Shown one piece after another: positions 38,062-47,312 of a stretch of DNA of 64,000 nt; position 1 is the stretch's first letter; the number at the start of each line of letters is the position of its first letter. A program made the translations under genes and the position numbers. Under the pieces are notes generated by a model, which worked only from the letters and a program-made list of their open reading frames with translations, had not been told where the DNA came from and ran no database searches. The DNA comes from an uncultured Collinsella sp. (lineage in GTDB: Bacteria; Actinomycetota; Coriobacteriia; Coriobacteriales; Coriobacteriaceae): NCBI GenBank assembly GCA_959026725.1, contig CAUFMG010000001.1:247910-311909 (forward strand). The letters run 5' to 3'.

Positions 38062-38862
38062 GTGGGATTTCGCGACGTTAAGCGTTCGAAGAGCGCAAAA
38101 GACACGCGTATTATTGCAATCATCAATCAAAAAGGCGGCGTCGGTAAGTCAACGACGGCTGTAAACCTTGCAGCAGCACTGGGTGAACAGGGACGCAAGA
38201 CACTGATTGTCGATTTTGATCCGCAGGGAAACAGCACCAGTGGATTCGGAATTGAAAAAGAAGACCTTGATCAATGCATCTATGATGCATTGCTGAATGA
38301 CGTGCCGGCAGAATCGCTTGTTCTTGATGCAAATTGCAAAAAGGTATTCGTTATTCCGGCGACAATTCAGCTTGCAGGTGCCGAAATTGAGCTCGTAAGC
38401 GCAATTGCTCGTGAAACCCGCCTAAAAGATTTGCTTGAGCCCATTCAAGACGAGTTCGATTTTATTTTCATTGACTGTCCTCCTTCGCTCGGCCTGCTTA
38501 CCATCAACGCTTTGACCGCAGCAGACAGCGTTTTGATTCCGATTCAGTGCGAGTATTACGCACTCGAGGGCGTTACGAAGCTGCTTGAGTCAATGAAGAT
38601 GGTTAAATCACGTCTGAACAAGGGCTTAGACACCTATGGCGTGCTAATGACCATGTATGACTCGCGTACTTCTCTGTCGAATCAGGTTGTTGAGGAGGTT
38701 CAGTCGTACTTTGGTGATAAGGCTTTTAAGACTCTAATTCCCCGTACAGTAAAAATATCTGAGGCTCCGTCTTTTGGAGAGCCGGTAATTACCTATGCAC
38801 CTCAAAATAAGGGTGCAAAAGCGTATATGAACCTTGCAAAAGAGGTGATCAAGCGTGCCTAG
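38062..38862 (+). CDS. parA: Chromosome partitioning ATPase ParA/Soj
   Basis: 266 residues with the deviant Walker A KGGVGKSTTAVNLA, Walker B FIFIDCPPSLG and DFDPQGNSTSGFG. It acts with ParB at parS to segregate origins. GTG start at 38062 with GGAGG upstream. It overlaps parB by eight bases. Confidence 0.96.
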   Translation: MGFRDVKRSKSAKDTRIIAIINQKGGVGKSTTAVNLAAALGEQGRKTLIVDFDPQGNSTSGFGIEKEDLDQCIYDALLNDVPAESLVLDANCKKVFVIPATIQLAGAEIELVSAIARETRLKDLLEPIQDEFDFIFIDCPPSLGLLTINALTAADSVLIPIQCEYYALEGVTKLLESMKMVKSRLNKGLDTYGVLMTMYDSRTSLSNQVVEEVQSYFGDKAFKTLIPRTVKISEAPSFGEPVITYAPQNKGAKAYMNLAKEVIKRA

Positions 38863-39760
38863 TGCAAAGAAACGTGGCGGATTAGGACGTGGACTCAATG
38901 CTTTGGTCTCAGAAGCCGAGTATGAGACCGGCGGTTCGGCTGCATCGGCTTCAAATGACGCATCTGAAACAAAACTACCTATTGAGGATATTGTTCCCAA
39001 CCCTAATCAGCCGCGAATTCACTTTAACGAAACTGAACTTCGTGAGTTGAGCGAGTCGATCCAAGAACATGGCGTGTTGCAGCCGTTGTTGGTTCGCAAG
39101 CATGGAAACGGCTATGAGATCATCGCTGGTGAGCGTCGTTACCAAGCATCAAAGCTTGCTGGTCTTGAGGAGCTGCCTGTCATCATTAAAGAAGTTAATG
39201 ATGAGGAAATGCTCGCTCTTGCACTTATCGAGAATCTTCAGCGTTCTGATTTGAATCCCGTCGAAGAGGCGAAGGGTTATCGTCAGCTCATTGATGCCAG
39301 TGGGATGACGCAGGAGGCGTTATCAAAGGCTGTCAGTAAGTCTCGTTCCGCAATTACAAATTCACTTCGTTTGCTAGATCTTCCCGAAGTCGTACAGCAG
39401 ATGATTTTCGAAGGCAAGCTTACAGCCGGTCATGCGAGAGCGATTCTTGCAGTTCCATATGAAGATGCCAGGATTCGACTTGCTGAGAAGGTTGTTGCAG
39501 AAGGCCTTTCCGTCAGAGCGACAGAAAATCTTGCTCCGTTGTTTTCTGCCGGAGAAACACCTAAGACGCCGAGGCCAGCAACACCTCAGTCATTCAAAAA
39601 GGCCGCTCGAGTCCTTCGTCAAGTATTTAACACGAATGTGCGCGTGAAGAGCTCGCGTGGCAAGAACAAGATTGAAATCGAGTTCAAAGACGAAGAGGAG
39701 CTCTCCCGTATCCTTGGCGAAATGATTCAATTCGGGCAGGAGGATCAGGATGAAGAATAA
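38855..39760 (+). CDS. parB: Chromosome partitioning protein ParB/Spo0J
   Basis: CTP-dependent clamp that loads at parS. 301 residues: N-terminal GLGRGLNALVSE (the ParA-stimulating peptide), the CTP-binding ENLQRSDLNPVEEAKGY and GERRYQA motifs, a helix-turn-helix (LSKAVSKSRSAITNSLRLL) and a C-terminal dimer domain. GTG start inside parA. The three parS sites upstream fit its specificity. Confidence 0.96.
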   Translation: MPSAKKRGGLGRGLNALVSEAEYETGGSAASASNDASETKLPIEDIVPNPNQPRIHFNETELRELSESIQEHGVLQPLLVRKHGNGYEIIAGERRYQASKLAGLEELPVIIKEVNDEEMLALALIENLQRSDLNPVEEAKGYRQLIDASGMTQEALSKAVSKSRSAITNSLRLLDLPEVVQQMIFEGKLTAGHARAILAVPYEDARIRLAEKVVAEGLSVRATENLAPLFSAGETPKTPRPATPQSFKKAARVLRQVFNTNVRVKSSRGKNKIEIEFKDEEELSRILGEMIQFGQEDQDEE

Positions 39761-40004
39761 GGTTCTCGCGGCCATTGCGTTGGCAACCACTGTCGCTGCT
39801 GGTGCTTTTGCAGGCTATAAGCTTGCGACAGATGATGAACTGCGTGGTCGACTGCTGCGCGGAGCTCAGGATATCGTCGATACATCCAAGAAGAAAATGG
39901 ATGTGATGACCGAAGATGTTGCCATGCGTACTGCTCAGGTGACTAAGAATCCCAAGATTAACCAAGACTGGGTTAACCATCAATGGGAAAATGTTGGCTA
40001 TTAG
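39750..40004 (+). CDS. Small membrane-anchored protein coupled to parB
   Basis: 84 residues: one hydrophobic segment (about 5-24, VLAAIALATTVAAGAFAGYKL) and a charged helical part similar in character to YtxH-type proteins. No named function. ATG with AGGAGG seven bases upstream, overlapping the end of parB by 11 bases, so it is translated with ParB. The stop codon lies in the TTAGGTACCTAA palindrome. Confidence 0.75.
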   Translation: MKNKVLAAIALATTVAAGAFAGYKLATDDELRGRLLRGAQDIVDTSKKKMDVMTEDVAMRTAQVTKNPKINQDWVNHQWENVGY

Positions 40005-40012
40005 GTACCTAA
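40001..40012. repeat. Palindrome TTAGGTACCTAA, right copy
   Basis: Exact second copy of the 36497-36508 palindrome. Together they bracket khpB, rsmG, parA, parB and the small membrane gene. Confidence 0.6.
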
Positions 40013-40031
40013 CAATTACTTGCCTGTTTTG

Positions 40032-40074
40032 AAGGGGTGCTTGTCTTATTTGTGAGACAAGGACCCCTTATTTT
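40032..40074 (+). terminator. Terminator after the parAB genes
   Basis: AAGGGGT(G)CTTGTCT pairs with AGACAAG(G)ACCCCTT around a short loop, followed by ATTTT. Confidence 0.88.
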
Positions 40075-40113
40075 GGCAATAAAACTATGCTTGCGTAAAT
40101 CAAATCCAATAGT

Positions 40114-40161
40114 ATAAAAAAATGAAACAGCCCCGGTTGCATTATCTACAACCGGGGCTGT
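40114..40161 (-). terminator. Terminator after rlmN
   Basis: ACAGCCCCGGTTG and its exact complement around nine bases (40127-40161), followed by TTTCATTTTTTT on the minus strand. Confidence 0.9.
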
Positions 40162-40165
40162 TCGA

Positions 40166-40181
40166 TGTTTCACATGAAACG
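40166..40181. other. Degenerate parS-like site
   Basis: TGTTTCACATGAAACG matches parS at 14 of 16 positions, between the rlmN terminator and its stop. It could be a weak secondary ParB site. Confidence 0.5.
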
Positions 40182-40199
40182 TTTTGGGGTGCGACTCCC

Positions 40200-41252
40200 C
40201 TATGCGTTCTTCTGAACTTTGAAGCGCTGCTTCAGCTGTCCGCAGGCGGCGTCAATATCATTGCCGCGAGAATTACGGATCGTGGTCTCGATGCCACGAG
40301 ACTCAAGGCGGCGCTGAAGATCCTCAACCTTATGAATCGGCGACGGCTTGAGCGGGCTGCCCTCGATGTCGTTAAGCTGAATCAGGTTAACGTGGCACAG
40401 CGTTCCCTCGCAGAAGTCGCAGAGCGCCTGCATCTCGGGATTCGTATCGTTGACGCCTTCGATCATGGCGTACTCATAGGTCGGGCGGCGGCCCGTCTTC
40501 TCGGTGTAGAGCTGAAGCGCCTCGTGAAGGCGGAGCAGCGTGTACTTCTTAACACCGGGCATGAGCTTATTGCGCGTCGACTGGATGGCGGAATGCAGGG
40601 AAACAGCAAGCGTGAACTGCTCGGGGATGTCGGCAAATTTGCGAATACCAGGAATAACGCCACTGGTGGAGACAGTAAGGTGGCGGGCTCCAATACCGAT
40701 ACCGTCGGGATCGTTAAGGATGCGCAGTGCCTTGAGAACCTCGTCATAGTTAGCAAAGGGCTCGCCCTGACCCATGAAAACGACGCTTGTGGCACGCTCG
40801 CCAAAGTCGTTGGAGACATGAAGTACCTGGTCAACGATCTCTTGGGCGGTCAGCGAGCGCTTGAGGCCGTTGAGGCCGGTAGCACAAAAAGCACAGCCCA
40901 TGCCGCAGCCTGCCTGGGTGGAAACGCAGACGGAAAGCTTGTTACGACGGGGCATGCCTACGGTTTCGACGGAAATGCCGTCGTGGTACTCAAGCAGATA
41001 CTTACGAGAGCCATCTTTGGATACCTGCTTGATGAGTTCAGTCGGCGTGTCAAAGGCAAAAGCCTCTTTAAGCTGCTCGCGGAAAGCCTTGGGAAGGTTG
41101 GTCATATCGTCAAACGAACAAACGTTCTTCTCAAAGACCCATTCGATGAGTTGCTTGGCGCGGAAGGCGGGCTGGCCGAGTTCTGCCACGAGCTCGCGAA
41201 TATCGTTTTGGCTCAAGTCGCGAATGTCCTGAGATTTAGTCCTGGGATTCAT
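40200..41252 (-). CDS. rlmN: 23S rRNA/tRNA adenine-C2 methyltransferase RlmN
   Basis: Radical-SAM enzyme that makes 2-methyladenosine at A2503 of 23S rRNA and A37 of some tRNAs. 350 residues; the iron-sulfur motif is CGMGCAFC (CX3CX2C), with VVFMGQGEP and the catalytic-loop segment RNSRGNDIDAACGQL near the C terminus. It runs against the neighbouring genes and is monocistronic. Confidence 0.96.
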   Translation of the reverse strand: MNPRTKSQDIRDLSQNDIRELVAELGQPAFRAKQLIEWVFEKNVCSFDDMTNLPKAFREQLKEAFAFDTPTELIKQVSKDGSRKYLLEYHDGISVETVGMPRRNKLSVCVSTQAGCGMGCAFCATGLNGLKRSLTAQEIVDQVLHVSNDFGERATSVVFMGQGEPFANYDEVLKALRILNDPDGIGIGARHLTVSTSGVIPGIRKFADIPEQFTLAVSLHSAIQSTRNKLMPGVKKYTLLRLHEALQLYTEKTGRRPTYEYAMIEGVNDTNPEMQALCDFCEGTLCHVNLIQLNDIEGSPLKPSPIHKVEDLQRRLESRGIETTIRNSRGNDIDAACGQLKQRFKVQKNA

Positions 41253-41337
41253 GGAAGCCTTTCGATTTTGGGGAAACGTAGAGGGTATCGCTACAATATG
41301 GTATCAGCTGCAGAAATTTTAGAGGAGGAGTCTGCCC

Positions 41338-42303
41338 ATGCCGGGTAAAAGCCTAGAGAACATGCACGTAGCGGTCTTGGCGGGCGGTCATTCCGCTGAG
41401 CGCGAGATTTCGCTCAATTCGGGAAAGAACGTCGTGGTGGCCTTGAAGGAGGCTGGCTACACTTCGGTGGAGCTGCTCGACACGGCTGCCGATGATTTTA
41501 TGGTAACCATGGCGACCGGCGGCTTTGACGTGGCGTTTATCGCCATGCACGGTGCCGGCGGCGAAGATGGTGCCATGCAGGGCGCCATGGAGACCCTGGG
41601 TATCCCCTACACGGCCTCGGGCGTGCTTGCCAGCGCCTGCGGTGCCGACAAGGAGGTCTCTAAGCTCCTGTACGCCAAGGCGGGCATCCCCGTTGCCCCC
41701 GGCCTTGCGCTCGAGGTGGGCGATGAAGTCGATATCGATCATATCGTCGAGGTTTGTGGCGAGCGCTGCTTTGTAAAGCCGGCCGTTAACGGCTCCAGCT
41801 ATGGCATTTCCCTGGTCCATGAGCCCTCCGAGCTACCCGCGGCAATCGCTAAGGCGTTTGAGTACGGCGACAAAGTGCTGGTCGAGAAGTGCATCGAGGG
41901 TACCGAGATTACCGTCGGTGTATACGGCGAAGATGACGTGCGCGCTCTGCCGATTGTCGAGATTCGTAAGCCCGAGGACTGCGAGTTCTACGATCTGGAC
42001 GTGAAGTATGTCGACCCTACGGACATCCATCGCATTCCGGCGCAGATTTCACCCGAGAACTACGCTCGTGCCCAGGAGCTCGCCTGCGCTGCCCATAAGG
42101 CCCTCGGTTGCCTGGGTATCTCGCGCAGCGACTTTATCGTGAGCGAGGACGGCCCCGTTATCCTCGAGACCAATACCATTCCCGGCATGACCGACACGTC
42201 GCTGTATCCGGATGAGATTCGCCACACCGATGACATGACGTTCCCGCAGGTCTGTGACAGTCTGATTCGTATGGGCCTTCGTCGAGCGGGCATTGCATGC
42301 TAA
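41338..42303 (+). CDS. ddl: D-alanine-D-alanine ligase
   Basis: ATP-grasp enzyme that makes the D-Ala-D-Ala end of peptidoglycan. 321 residues with VAVLAGGHSAEREISLNSG, the central FVKPAVNGSSYGISLV, and ILETNTIPGMTDTSLYP. The Tyr in SSYG is of the D-Ala (vancomycin-sensitive) type. ATG with GGAGGAG upstream; its stop overlaps the start of the helicase gene. Confidence 0.95.
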   Translation: MPGKSLENMHVAVLAGGHSAEREISLNSGKNVVVALKEAGYTSVELLDTAADDFMVTMATGGFDVAFIAMHGAGGEDGAMQGAMETLGIPYTASGVLASACGADKEVSKLLYAKAGIPVAPGLALEVGDEVDIDHIVEVCGERCFVKPAVNGSSYGISLVHEPSELPAAIAKAFEYGDKVLVEKCIEGTEITVGVYGEDDVRALPIVEIRKPEDCEFYDLDVKYVDPTDIHRIPAQISPENYARAQELACAAHKALGCLGISRSDFIVSEDGPVILETNTIPGMTDTSLYPDEIRHTDDMTFPQVCDSLIRMGLRRAGIAC

Positions 42304-45191
42304 TCGAGGACGCTGTTTCGTCGGGAACGCCGCAGTTTGTCATCGATTCCTATGCCACGCTTGCCGAACGCGCCAAAACCCAATCGTTTGGTCTCATCGA
42401 GGAAGATGTTATCGTCCTCGATACCGAGACCACGGGTCTTTCGTTGCAGGACAACGAGCTTATCGAGATATCGGCTGCCCGCCTTTCGGGCCGCGAGGTT
42501 GTCGACCGGTTTGATACCTTCGTGCATCCCAAGCAGCTGATTCCCGCCGAGATTACCGAACTCACGAGCATTACAAACGCCGATGTGGTGGATGCCCCAT
42601 CGGCCGTCGAGGCCGTGGCCGCTCTCGCTGATTTTGTCGGCGGCTGCCCGGTGATTGCGCATAACGCCACCTTCGACCGTTCGTTTATCGAGTCGGTCAA
42701 GGGCGGTGTCAACGTCAGCGACATCTGGATCGATTCGCTGGCGCTGTCGCGCATCGCGCTTCCGCGCCTGGCCTCGCATAAGCTGTCTTTCATGGCCGAT
42801 CTGTTTGGCTGCGACTCAGTGTCGCACCGCGCCAACGCCGATGTCGACGCCCTGTGTGGTGTGTGGCGCGTGTTGCTCGTGGCGCTCACCGACTTGCCTC
42901 AGGGCTTGATGGCGCGCCTGGCCGACATGCACCCCGACGTACCCTGGTCCTATCGTCCCATCTTCTCATTCTTGGCGGGACAGAACCCCGGTTCCATCTT
43001 CTCTCTCAGCGCCGCCCGTGCCGACGTACTCAAGGCCGATCGCGCCGATGATCGCGTTGATGCGGACGAGCTACCGGTCCTTAAGATGCCGAGCCGCGAG
43101 GAAATCGAGGCGGACTATGCCCCGGGCGGTCTGGTTAATCGCATGTATCCCACGTACGAGCCGCGCGATGAGCAAATCGCGATGGCGCTCGAGGTCCGTG
43201 ACGCGCTCGTTACGGGAACGCATCGCGTGATTGAGGCGGGGACGGGCGTCGGCAAATCGATGGCCTATCTGGTGCCTTTTGCCGAGGCCGCGCACCGCAA
43301 CAATATCACGGTTGGTATCGCGACTAAATCGAATAATCTTGCCGACCAGCTCATGTATCATGAGCTGCCCAAACTTGCCGAGCAGCTGGACGGAGGCCTA
43401 TCGTTTTGCGCCCTCAAGGGCTATGACCACTATCCATGCTTGCGTAAGCTTGAGCGCATGAGCCGCGGCCAAGTCGAAATTACGACTAAGCGTGATCCTG
43501 CCGATACGCTTACGGCAGTCGCGGTCATCATGGCGTACGTGTGTCAGTCGGCCGATGGTGACCTCGACTCGCTCGGCATTCGCTGGCGCAGCGTCAACCG
43601 TCCCGACTTTACGACGGCGTCGCGCGAGTGCGCCCGTCGCCTATGCCCGTTCTTCCCCGATAAATGCCTGGTCCACGGCGCCCGCCGTCGCGCGGCGCAT
43701 GCCGATGTGGTGGTCACCAACCATTCCCTGCTGTTCCGCAACGTTGCGGCCGAGGGCAGAATCTTGCCTCCGATTCGTCACTGGGTGATCGATGAGGCCC
43801 ACTCCATCGAGCGCGAGGCGCGCCGTCAATGGGCGCGCGTGGTGTCGGCGGATGAATCGTGCGTTCTGTTTGAGCGCCTGGGTGGCTCGAGCGCCGGTGC
43901 GCTGAGCCAGGTTTCCCGCGATTTGGCAACCTCGGAGGGCTCTACGCTTTACCTGGGTCTTACCGCCAAGGCGACGTCGACGGTTGTACGTGCGAGCATG
44001 GCGATTGCCGATGTGTTTGACGGCGTTCGCGAGCTTGGCCGCCGTGCCCGCGGGGGCTATGACAATGCGAACCTATGGATTGGCCCCGAGCTGCGCGAAT
44101 CTGACGACTGGCATGATTTCTTACAGTCGGCCTACACTGCCATCGACGCATTGGAACAAGCTGACAAGAGCGTCGACGCGCTGGTACAGGCCGTTGCCGC
44201 CGACAAGCCCGAGGTTGTTGTCGACCTGGGTGATATCTCGCGCCGCCTACACGAGTTGGCCGAGAACCTCAAACTCATCATTGACGGTACCGACGAACAC
44301 TACGTGTACTCGCTGCAAGTCAATCGCAGATTGCGCGCCGGCGGCGAGTCGATGACCGCGGAGCGCATCGATATTGGTGAGGCCTTGGCAACCGAGTGGC
44401 TGCCCGAGGTCCACACGGCTATCTTTGCATCGGCGACCATGACGGTTTCCAAGAGCTTTGAGCACTTTAACCATGCCGTCGGCCTCGATCGCATCGGTGC
44501 CTCGACATCATCGTCGCTGCACTTGGATTCGAGCTACGACTTCGATTCGAATATGGCCGTGGTCGTGGCTGGGGATATTCCCGATCCACGCGATCGTGAG
44601 AGCTATCTTTCGGCGCTCGAGCGTGTGCTGGTCGACGCTCATCTTGCCATGGGCGGCTCGGTGCTCACGCTGTTCACCAACAGGCGTGACATGGAGGAAC
44701 TGTACGCTCGCGTCGAGCCCAAGATGGCTCGTGCTGGTCTGGAACTCAACTGCCAGCAGCGCAACTCGTCTCCTCGTCGCCTGCGCGATCGCTTTATCAA
44801 CGAACCGACCTCATCACTCTTTGCGCTTAAGGCCTTTTGGGAAGGGTTTGACGCCAGCGGCGAGACGCTGCGCTGTGTCATCATCCCCAAGCTGCCGTTC
44901 TCGAGCCCCACAGACCCGCTCTCATGCGAGCGCAATCTGCGTGAAGACCGCGCTTGGGCGCGCTATTCGCTGCCCGAGGCCGTGCTCGAGGTCAAGCAGG
45001 CCGCCGGTCGCCTCATTCGCTCATCGACCGATTGTGGCGTACTCATCTTGGCCGACCCGCGCCTGGTGACGAAGGGCTACGGCAAGAAATTCTTAACGTC
45101 GCTGCCCACGAGTTCCTATCAGCGCATCGAGTCGGCACAAATCGGGCACTATCTACAGCTGTGGCGCGCGCGCCACGAGCGGCGCCGCTAA
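42297..45191 (+). CDS. dinG: DnaQ exonuclease-DinG helicase fusion
   Basis: A 964-residue protein. An N-terminal DEDDh exonuclease carries DTETTG (about 42-47), HNATFD and the HRANADVDAL motif III. A DinG/XPD-type superfamily 2 helicase follows, with Walker A EAGTGVGKSMAYL, an iron-sulfur Cys group (YPCLRK, then CARRLCPFFPDKC) and VIDEAHS. This is the Firmicutes/Actinobacteria DinG layout and should act in repair or replication restart. It overlaps ddl by seven bases. Its stop interlocks with the stop of the convergent WYL-regulator gene. Confidence 0.92.
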   Translation: MLIEDAVSSGTPQFVIDSYATLAERAKTQSFGLIEEDVIVLDTETTGLSLQDNELIEISAARLSGREVVDRFDTFVHPKQLIPAEITELTSITNADVVDAPSAVEAVAALADFVGGCPVIAHNATFDRSFIESVKGGVNVSDIWIDSLALSRIALPRLASHKLSFMADLFGCDSVSHRANADVDALCGVWRVLLVALTDLPQGLMARLADMHPDVPWSYRPIFSFLAGQNPGSIFSLSAARADVLKADRADDRVDADELPVLKMPSREEIEADYAPGGLVNRMYPTYEPRDEQIAMALEVRDALVTGTHRVIEAGTGVGKSMAYLVPFAEAAHRNNITVGIATKSNNLADQLMYHELPKLAEQLDGGLSFCALKGYDHYPCLRKLERMSRGQVEITTKRDPADTLTAVAVIMAYVCQSADGDLDSLGIRWRSVNRPDFTTASRECARRLCPFFPDKCLVHGARRRAAHADVVVTNHSLLFRNVAAEGRILPPIRHWVIDEAHSIEREARRQWARVVSADESCVLFERLGGSSAGALSQVSRDLATSEGSTLYLGLTAKATSTVVRASMAIADVFDGVRELGRRARGGYDNANLWIGPELRESDDWHDFLQSAYTAIDALEQADKSVDALVQAVAADKPEVVVDLGDISRRLHELAENLKLIIDGTDEHYVYSLQVNRRLRAGGESMTAERIDIGEALATEWLPEVHTAIFASATMTVSKSFEHFNHAVGLDRIGASTSSSLHLDSSYDFDSNMAVVVAGDIPDPRDRESYLSALERVLVDAHLAMGGSVLTLFTNRRDMEELYARVEPKMARAGLELNCQQRNSSPRRLRDRFINEPTSSLFALKAFWEGFDASGETLRCVIIPKLPFSSPTDPLSCERNLREDRAWARYSLPEAVLEVKQAAGRLIRSSTDCGVLILADPRLVTKGYGKKFLTSLPTSSYQRIESAQIGHYLQLWRARHERRR

Positions 45192-46105
45192 AGCGGACAG
45201 ACGAGGGATTTTGCCATATCGCACAGACGCTCTGACAGGGCGGGGTCATCCAGGATGCGGATGGCCCCGCCCGCTGCGATTACCTGGCTTAACAGCCAGC
45301 GCTCGGAGCCGTAGCGCACGTTTACTGTTGAGCTGTCCGCTCCATTGGGTTCAATCGACATGACGCCGGGCCAGTCTAGGCGCTCTGCCAAGGCGCGCGG
45401 CATGAGAAGCTTCGCGCTCCGCTCCGCCTGGGCGAGGGAGTCATGGAGGGTCGCGGGCTCCGGTGCGTGGCGCACGACGGAATCGTCGGTCAAGGTCAGG
45501 CTCTCGATTTTATCCATACGATAGGTACGCTGTTCGTCGACCGCGACATCCCAGGCAATCAGATACGTTTGGTCGCCGTTTGTTGTGATGCGCAAGGGGT
45601 CGACCAAACGCTCACGCGCTTGTGCGTCATCCATCGAGCGATACGAGATGCGGCAGCGAACGCCGTCCCGAATGGCGCAGCTCAGCTGCTGCCAGTGCGA
45701 TCCGTGGGCGACGGTGTCAAAGACGCGCTGGTTGTAGCCGAGCTCTTTGGGAAGAAGGGCGCGCCGTATTCGAGCCGCCGCTTGGGGTTCGATCCCCAAT
45801 GATTCAAGTTCATGGTTGAGCACAGCGCCCTCGGCGGCACTCAGACGCAGCGGTAGCACGCGCCCCGCATCACCGGTGAGGACCACGCACTCGCCGCGGC
45901 GTTCGCAGATAATACGTGCGCCCGATTCTCGGTCCGCAAGTGTCGAGACGATCTCGAGAATCTCGTCGAGCGATGCCCCCGTGATATCAAAGCGACAGCA
46001 AAGCTCGTCTCGTGTCATGCCATTCTCGCCGGTGGCGTAGAGGGCCTCCATGATGTCGATGGCGCGCGAGAGTCTTTGCTCGCTGGTGAGTTTACGCACG
46101 GGCAT
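45188..46105 (-). CDS. WYL-domain regulator, PafC-like
   Basis: 305 residues: an N-terminal winged helix (SEQRLSRAIDIMEALYATGENGMTRDELCCRFD in outline), a middle WYL domain (CRISYRSMDDAQARERLVDPLRI, then TYLIAWDVAVDEQRTYRMDKI) and a C-terminal WCX part. Two adjacent WYL genes of this size are typical of PafB-PafC, the DNA-damage transcription activators of actinobacteria; ligand and targets here are inferred. It overlaps the upstream partner by 14 bases and converges on the DinG-type helicase. Confidence 0.82.
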   Translation of the reverse strand: MPVRKLTSEQRLSRAIDIMEALYATGENGMTRDELCCRFDITGASLDEILEIVSTLADRESGARIICERRGECVVLTGDAGRVLPLRLSAAEGAVLNHELESLGIEPQAAARIRRALLPKELGYNQRVFDTVAHGSHWQQLSCAIRDGVRCRISYRSMDDAQARERLVDPLRITTNGDQTYLIAWDVAVDEQRTYRMDKIESLTLTDDSVVRHAPEPATLHDSLAQAERSAKLLMPRALAERLDWPGVMSIEPNGADSSTVNVRYGSERWLLSQVIAAGGAIRILDDPALSERLCDMAKSLVCPL

Positions 46106-47114
46106 GCTCGTGCACCGTCCTTTCGATGAGGTGATTCCACGCCTGCTTGAGAGAATCGGGGGCGACGGGCCTCATGCCATCCATGGCATGGGCCATGCAA
46201 AACGAGGCTGCGGCTTCAAAGTCGCGCACGTCAACGGTCCAGGTCCAACCTGCTTCGGTGCGCATGAGCTCGCCTCGTCCGCGCGTGAGACCGCTGATCA
46301 TATCGGCCTGCGCTTCACGCGCGAACGAGAACGTGGCCGCAACAGGTGGGCGGTCGGCAAAATCAAACTCAAAGAATAAGTAATCGTTGAGGTTGAAATC
46401 CGCAGGAATGGCGTAGGCTTTCGAAGGTCTCCAGGCGCGAATGATGCGGTCGCAGCGGAATGTTCTGATATTGCCGGTGGCATTGTCGAGGCCACAGAAG
46501 TATGCCGTACTCTCGCGCTCGAACATGCCGTAGACGCAAACGGTCCGCTCGCGTTGCTCGCCGCGTCCGTTTTGGTACAAAAAGCGCAGTGCGCAACGCT
46601 CGGCAAAGGCACTCCATACCGCATCGACGGCGGGAGAGCGGCGGATCGGTGCCTCTCCTGTCGTCGACATGCCGGTGAGGTAGGCAATCTTGGAGCGAAT
46701 GTCGGCAAGCGGCGCGGCAAAGGTGGATGAGCCTGCCGCGAGTGTCTGGTCGATGGCGTTGAGCAGGATGTCGGCATCGTCTGCGGTGATGAGACCGCCC
46801 GCGGCAAACGTGTGCTCGCGGTCGATCGTCCACGCGCTCTCCTCGGTTTCCTGCGCTCCGGCAGCACGAACCTCCCTGATAACGATGCCGCGTTCGAGCA
46901 GCTTGTCGCGATCGCGGCGGAACTTGCGCTTGTCTGAGTCGATATTGCCCGAGCCGTATCCCAGATCGGAATCCAGGACGATTTGCTCGGTCGTCAGCGG
47001 TTCGGGAGAACTGTTGAGTACAAAGAAAAGGTTGAGGATGCGCTGAGCCGTTTTATCGAAACCGGGCTCGGGTGCCCCCTTTTTAATTGTCGCGGTCGCG
47101 TCGCTTGCCGTCAT
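46092..47114 (-). CDS. WYL-domain regulator, PafB-like
   Basis: 340 residues. The N-terminal helix-turn-helix segment (AQRILNLFFVLNSSPEPLTTEQI, with DSDKRKFRRDRDKLLERGI) is the PafB style, followed by a WYL domain (LRFLYQNGRGEQRERTVCVYGMFER, then AYFCGLDNATGNIRTFRCDRI). It should form a heterodimer with the downstream partner. The start at 47114 (MTASDATATI) lies about 200 bases from the divergent peptidase gene, so both promoters share that gap. Confidence 0.8.
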   Translation of the reverse strand: MTASDATATIKKGAPEPGFDKTAQRILNLFFVLNSSPEPLTTEQIVLDSDLGYGSGNIDSDKRKFRRDRDKLLERGIVIREVRAAGAQETEESAWTIDREHTFAAGGLITADDADILLNAIDQTLAAGSSTFAAPLADIRSKIAYLTGMSTTGEAPIRRSPAVDAVWSAFAERCALRFLYQNGRGEQRERTVCVYGMFERESTAYFCGLDNATGNIRTFRCDRIIRAWRPSKAYAIPADFNLNDYLFFEFDFADRPPVAATFSFAREAQADMISGLTRGRGELMRTEAGWTWTVDVRDFEAAASFCMAHAMDGMRPVAPDSLKQAWNHLIERTVHEHARA

Positions 47115-47312
47115 AGAATCCTCGCATGAGAAGGTCGTTTGATGCCATGATTTTAGTCCGATATGGAGATTAGGCTATATCCTTGTCCGCTCGCGGCGTT
47201 AAGATGGCCCGAATTCGGTCGTTTGCGCTCGCTCGGGGTATACTTTCGACTATATACGGTTCTAATGTGCATGCATTGGGCCTATTTGTCGGATTATGGA
47301 TGTGGAGCGCAC

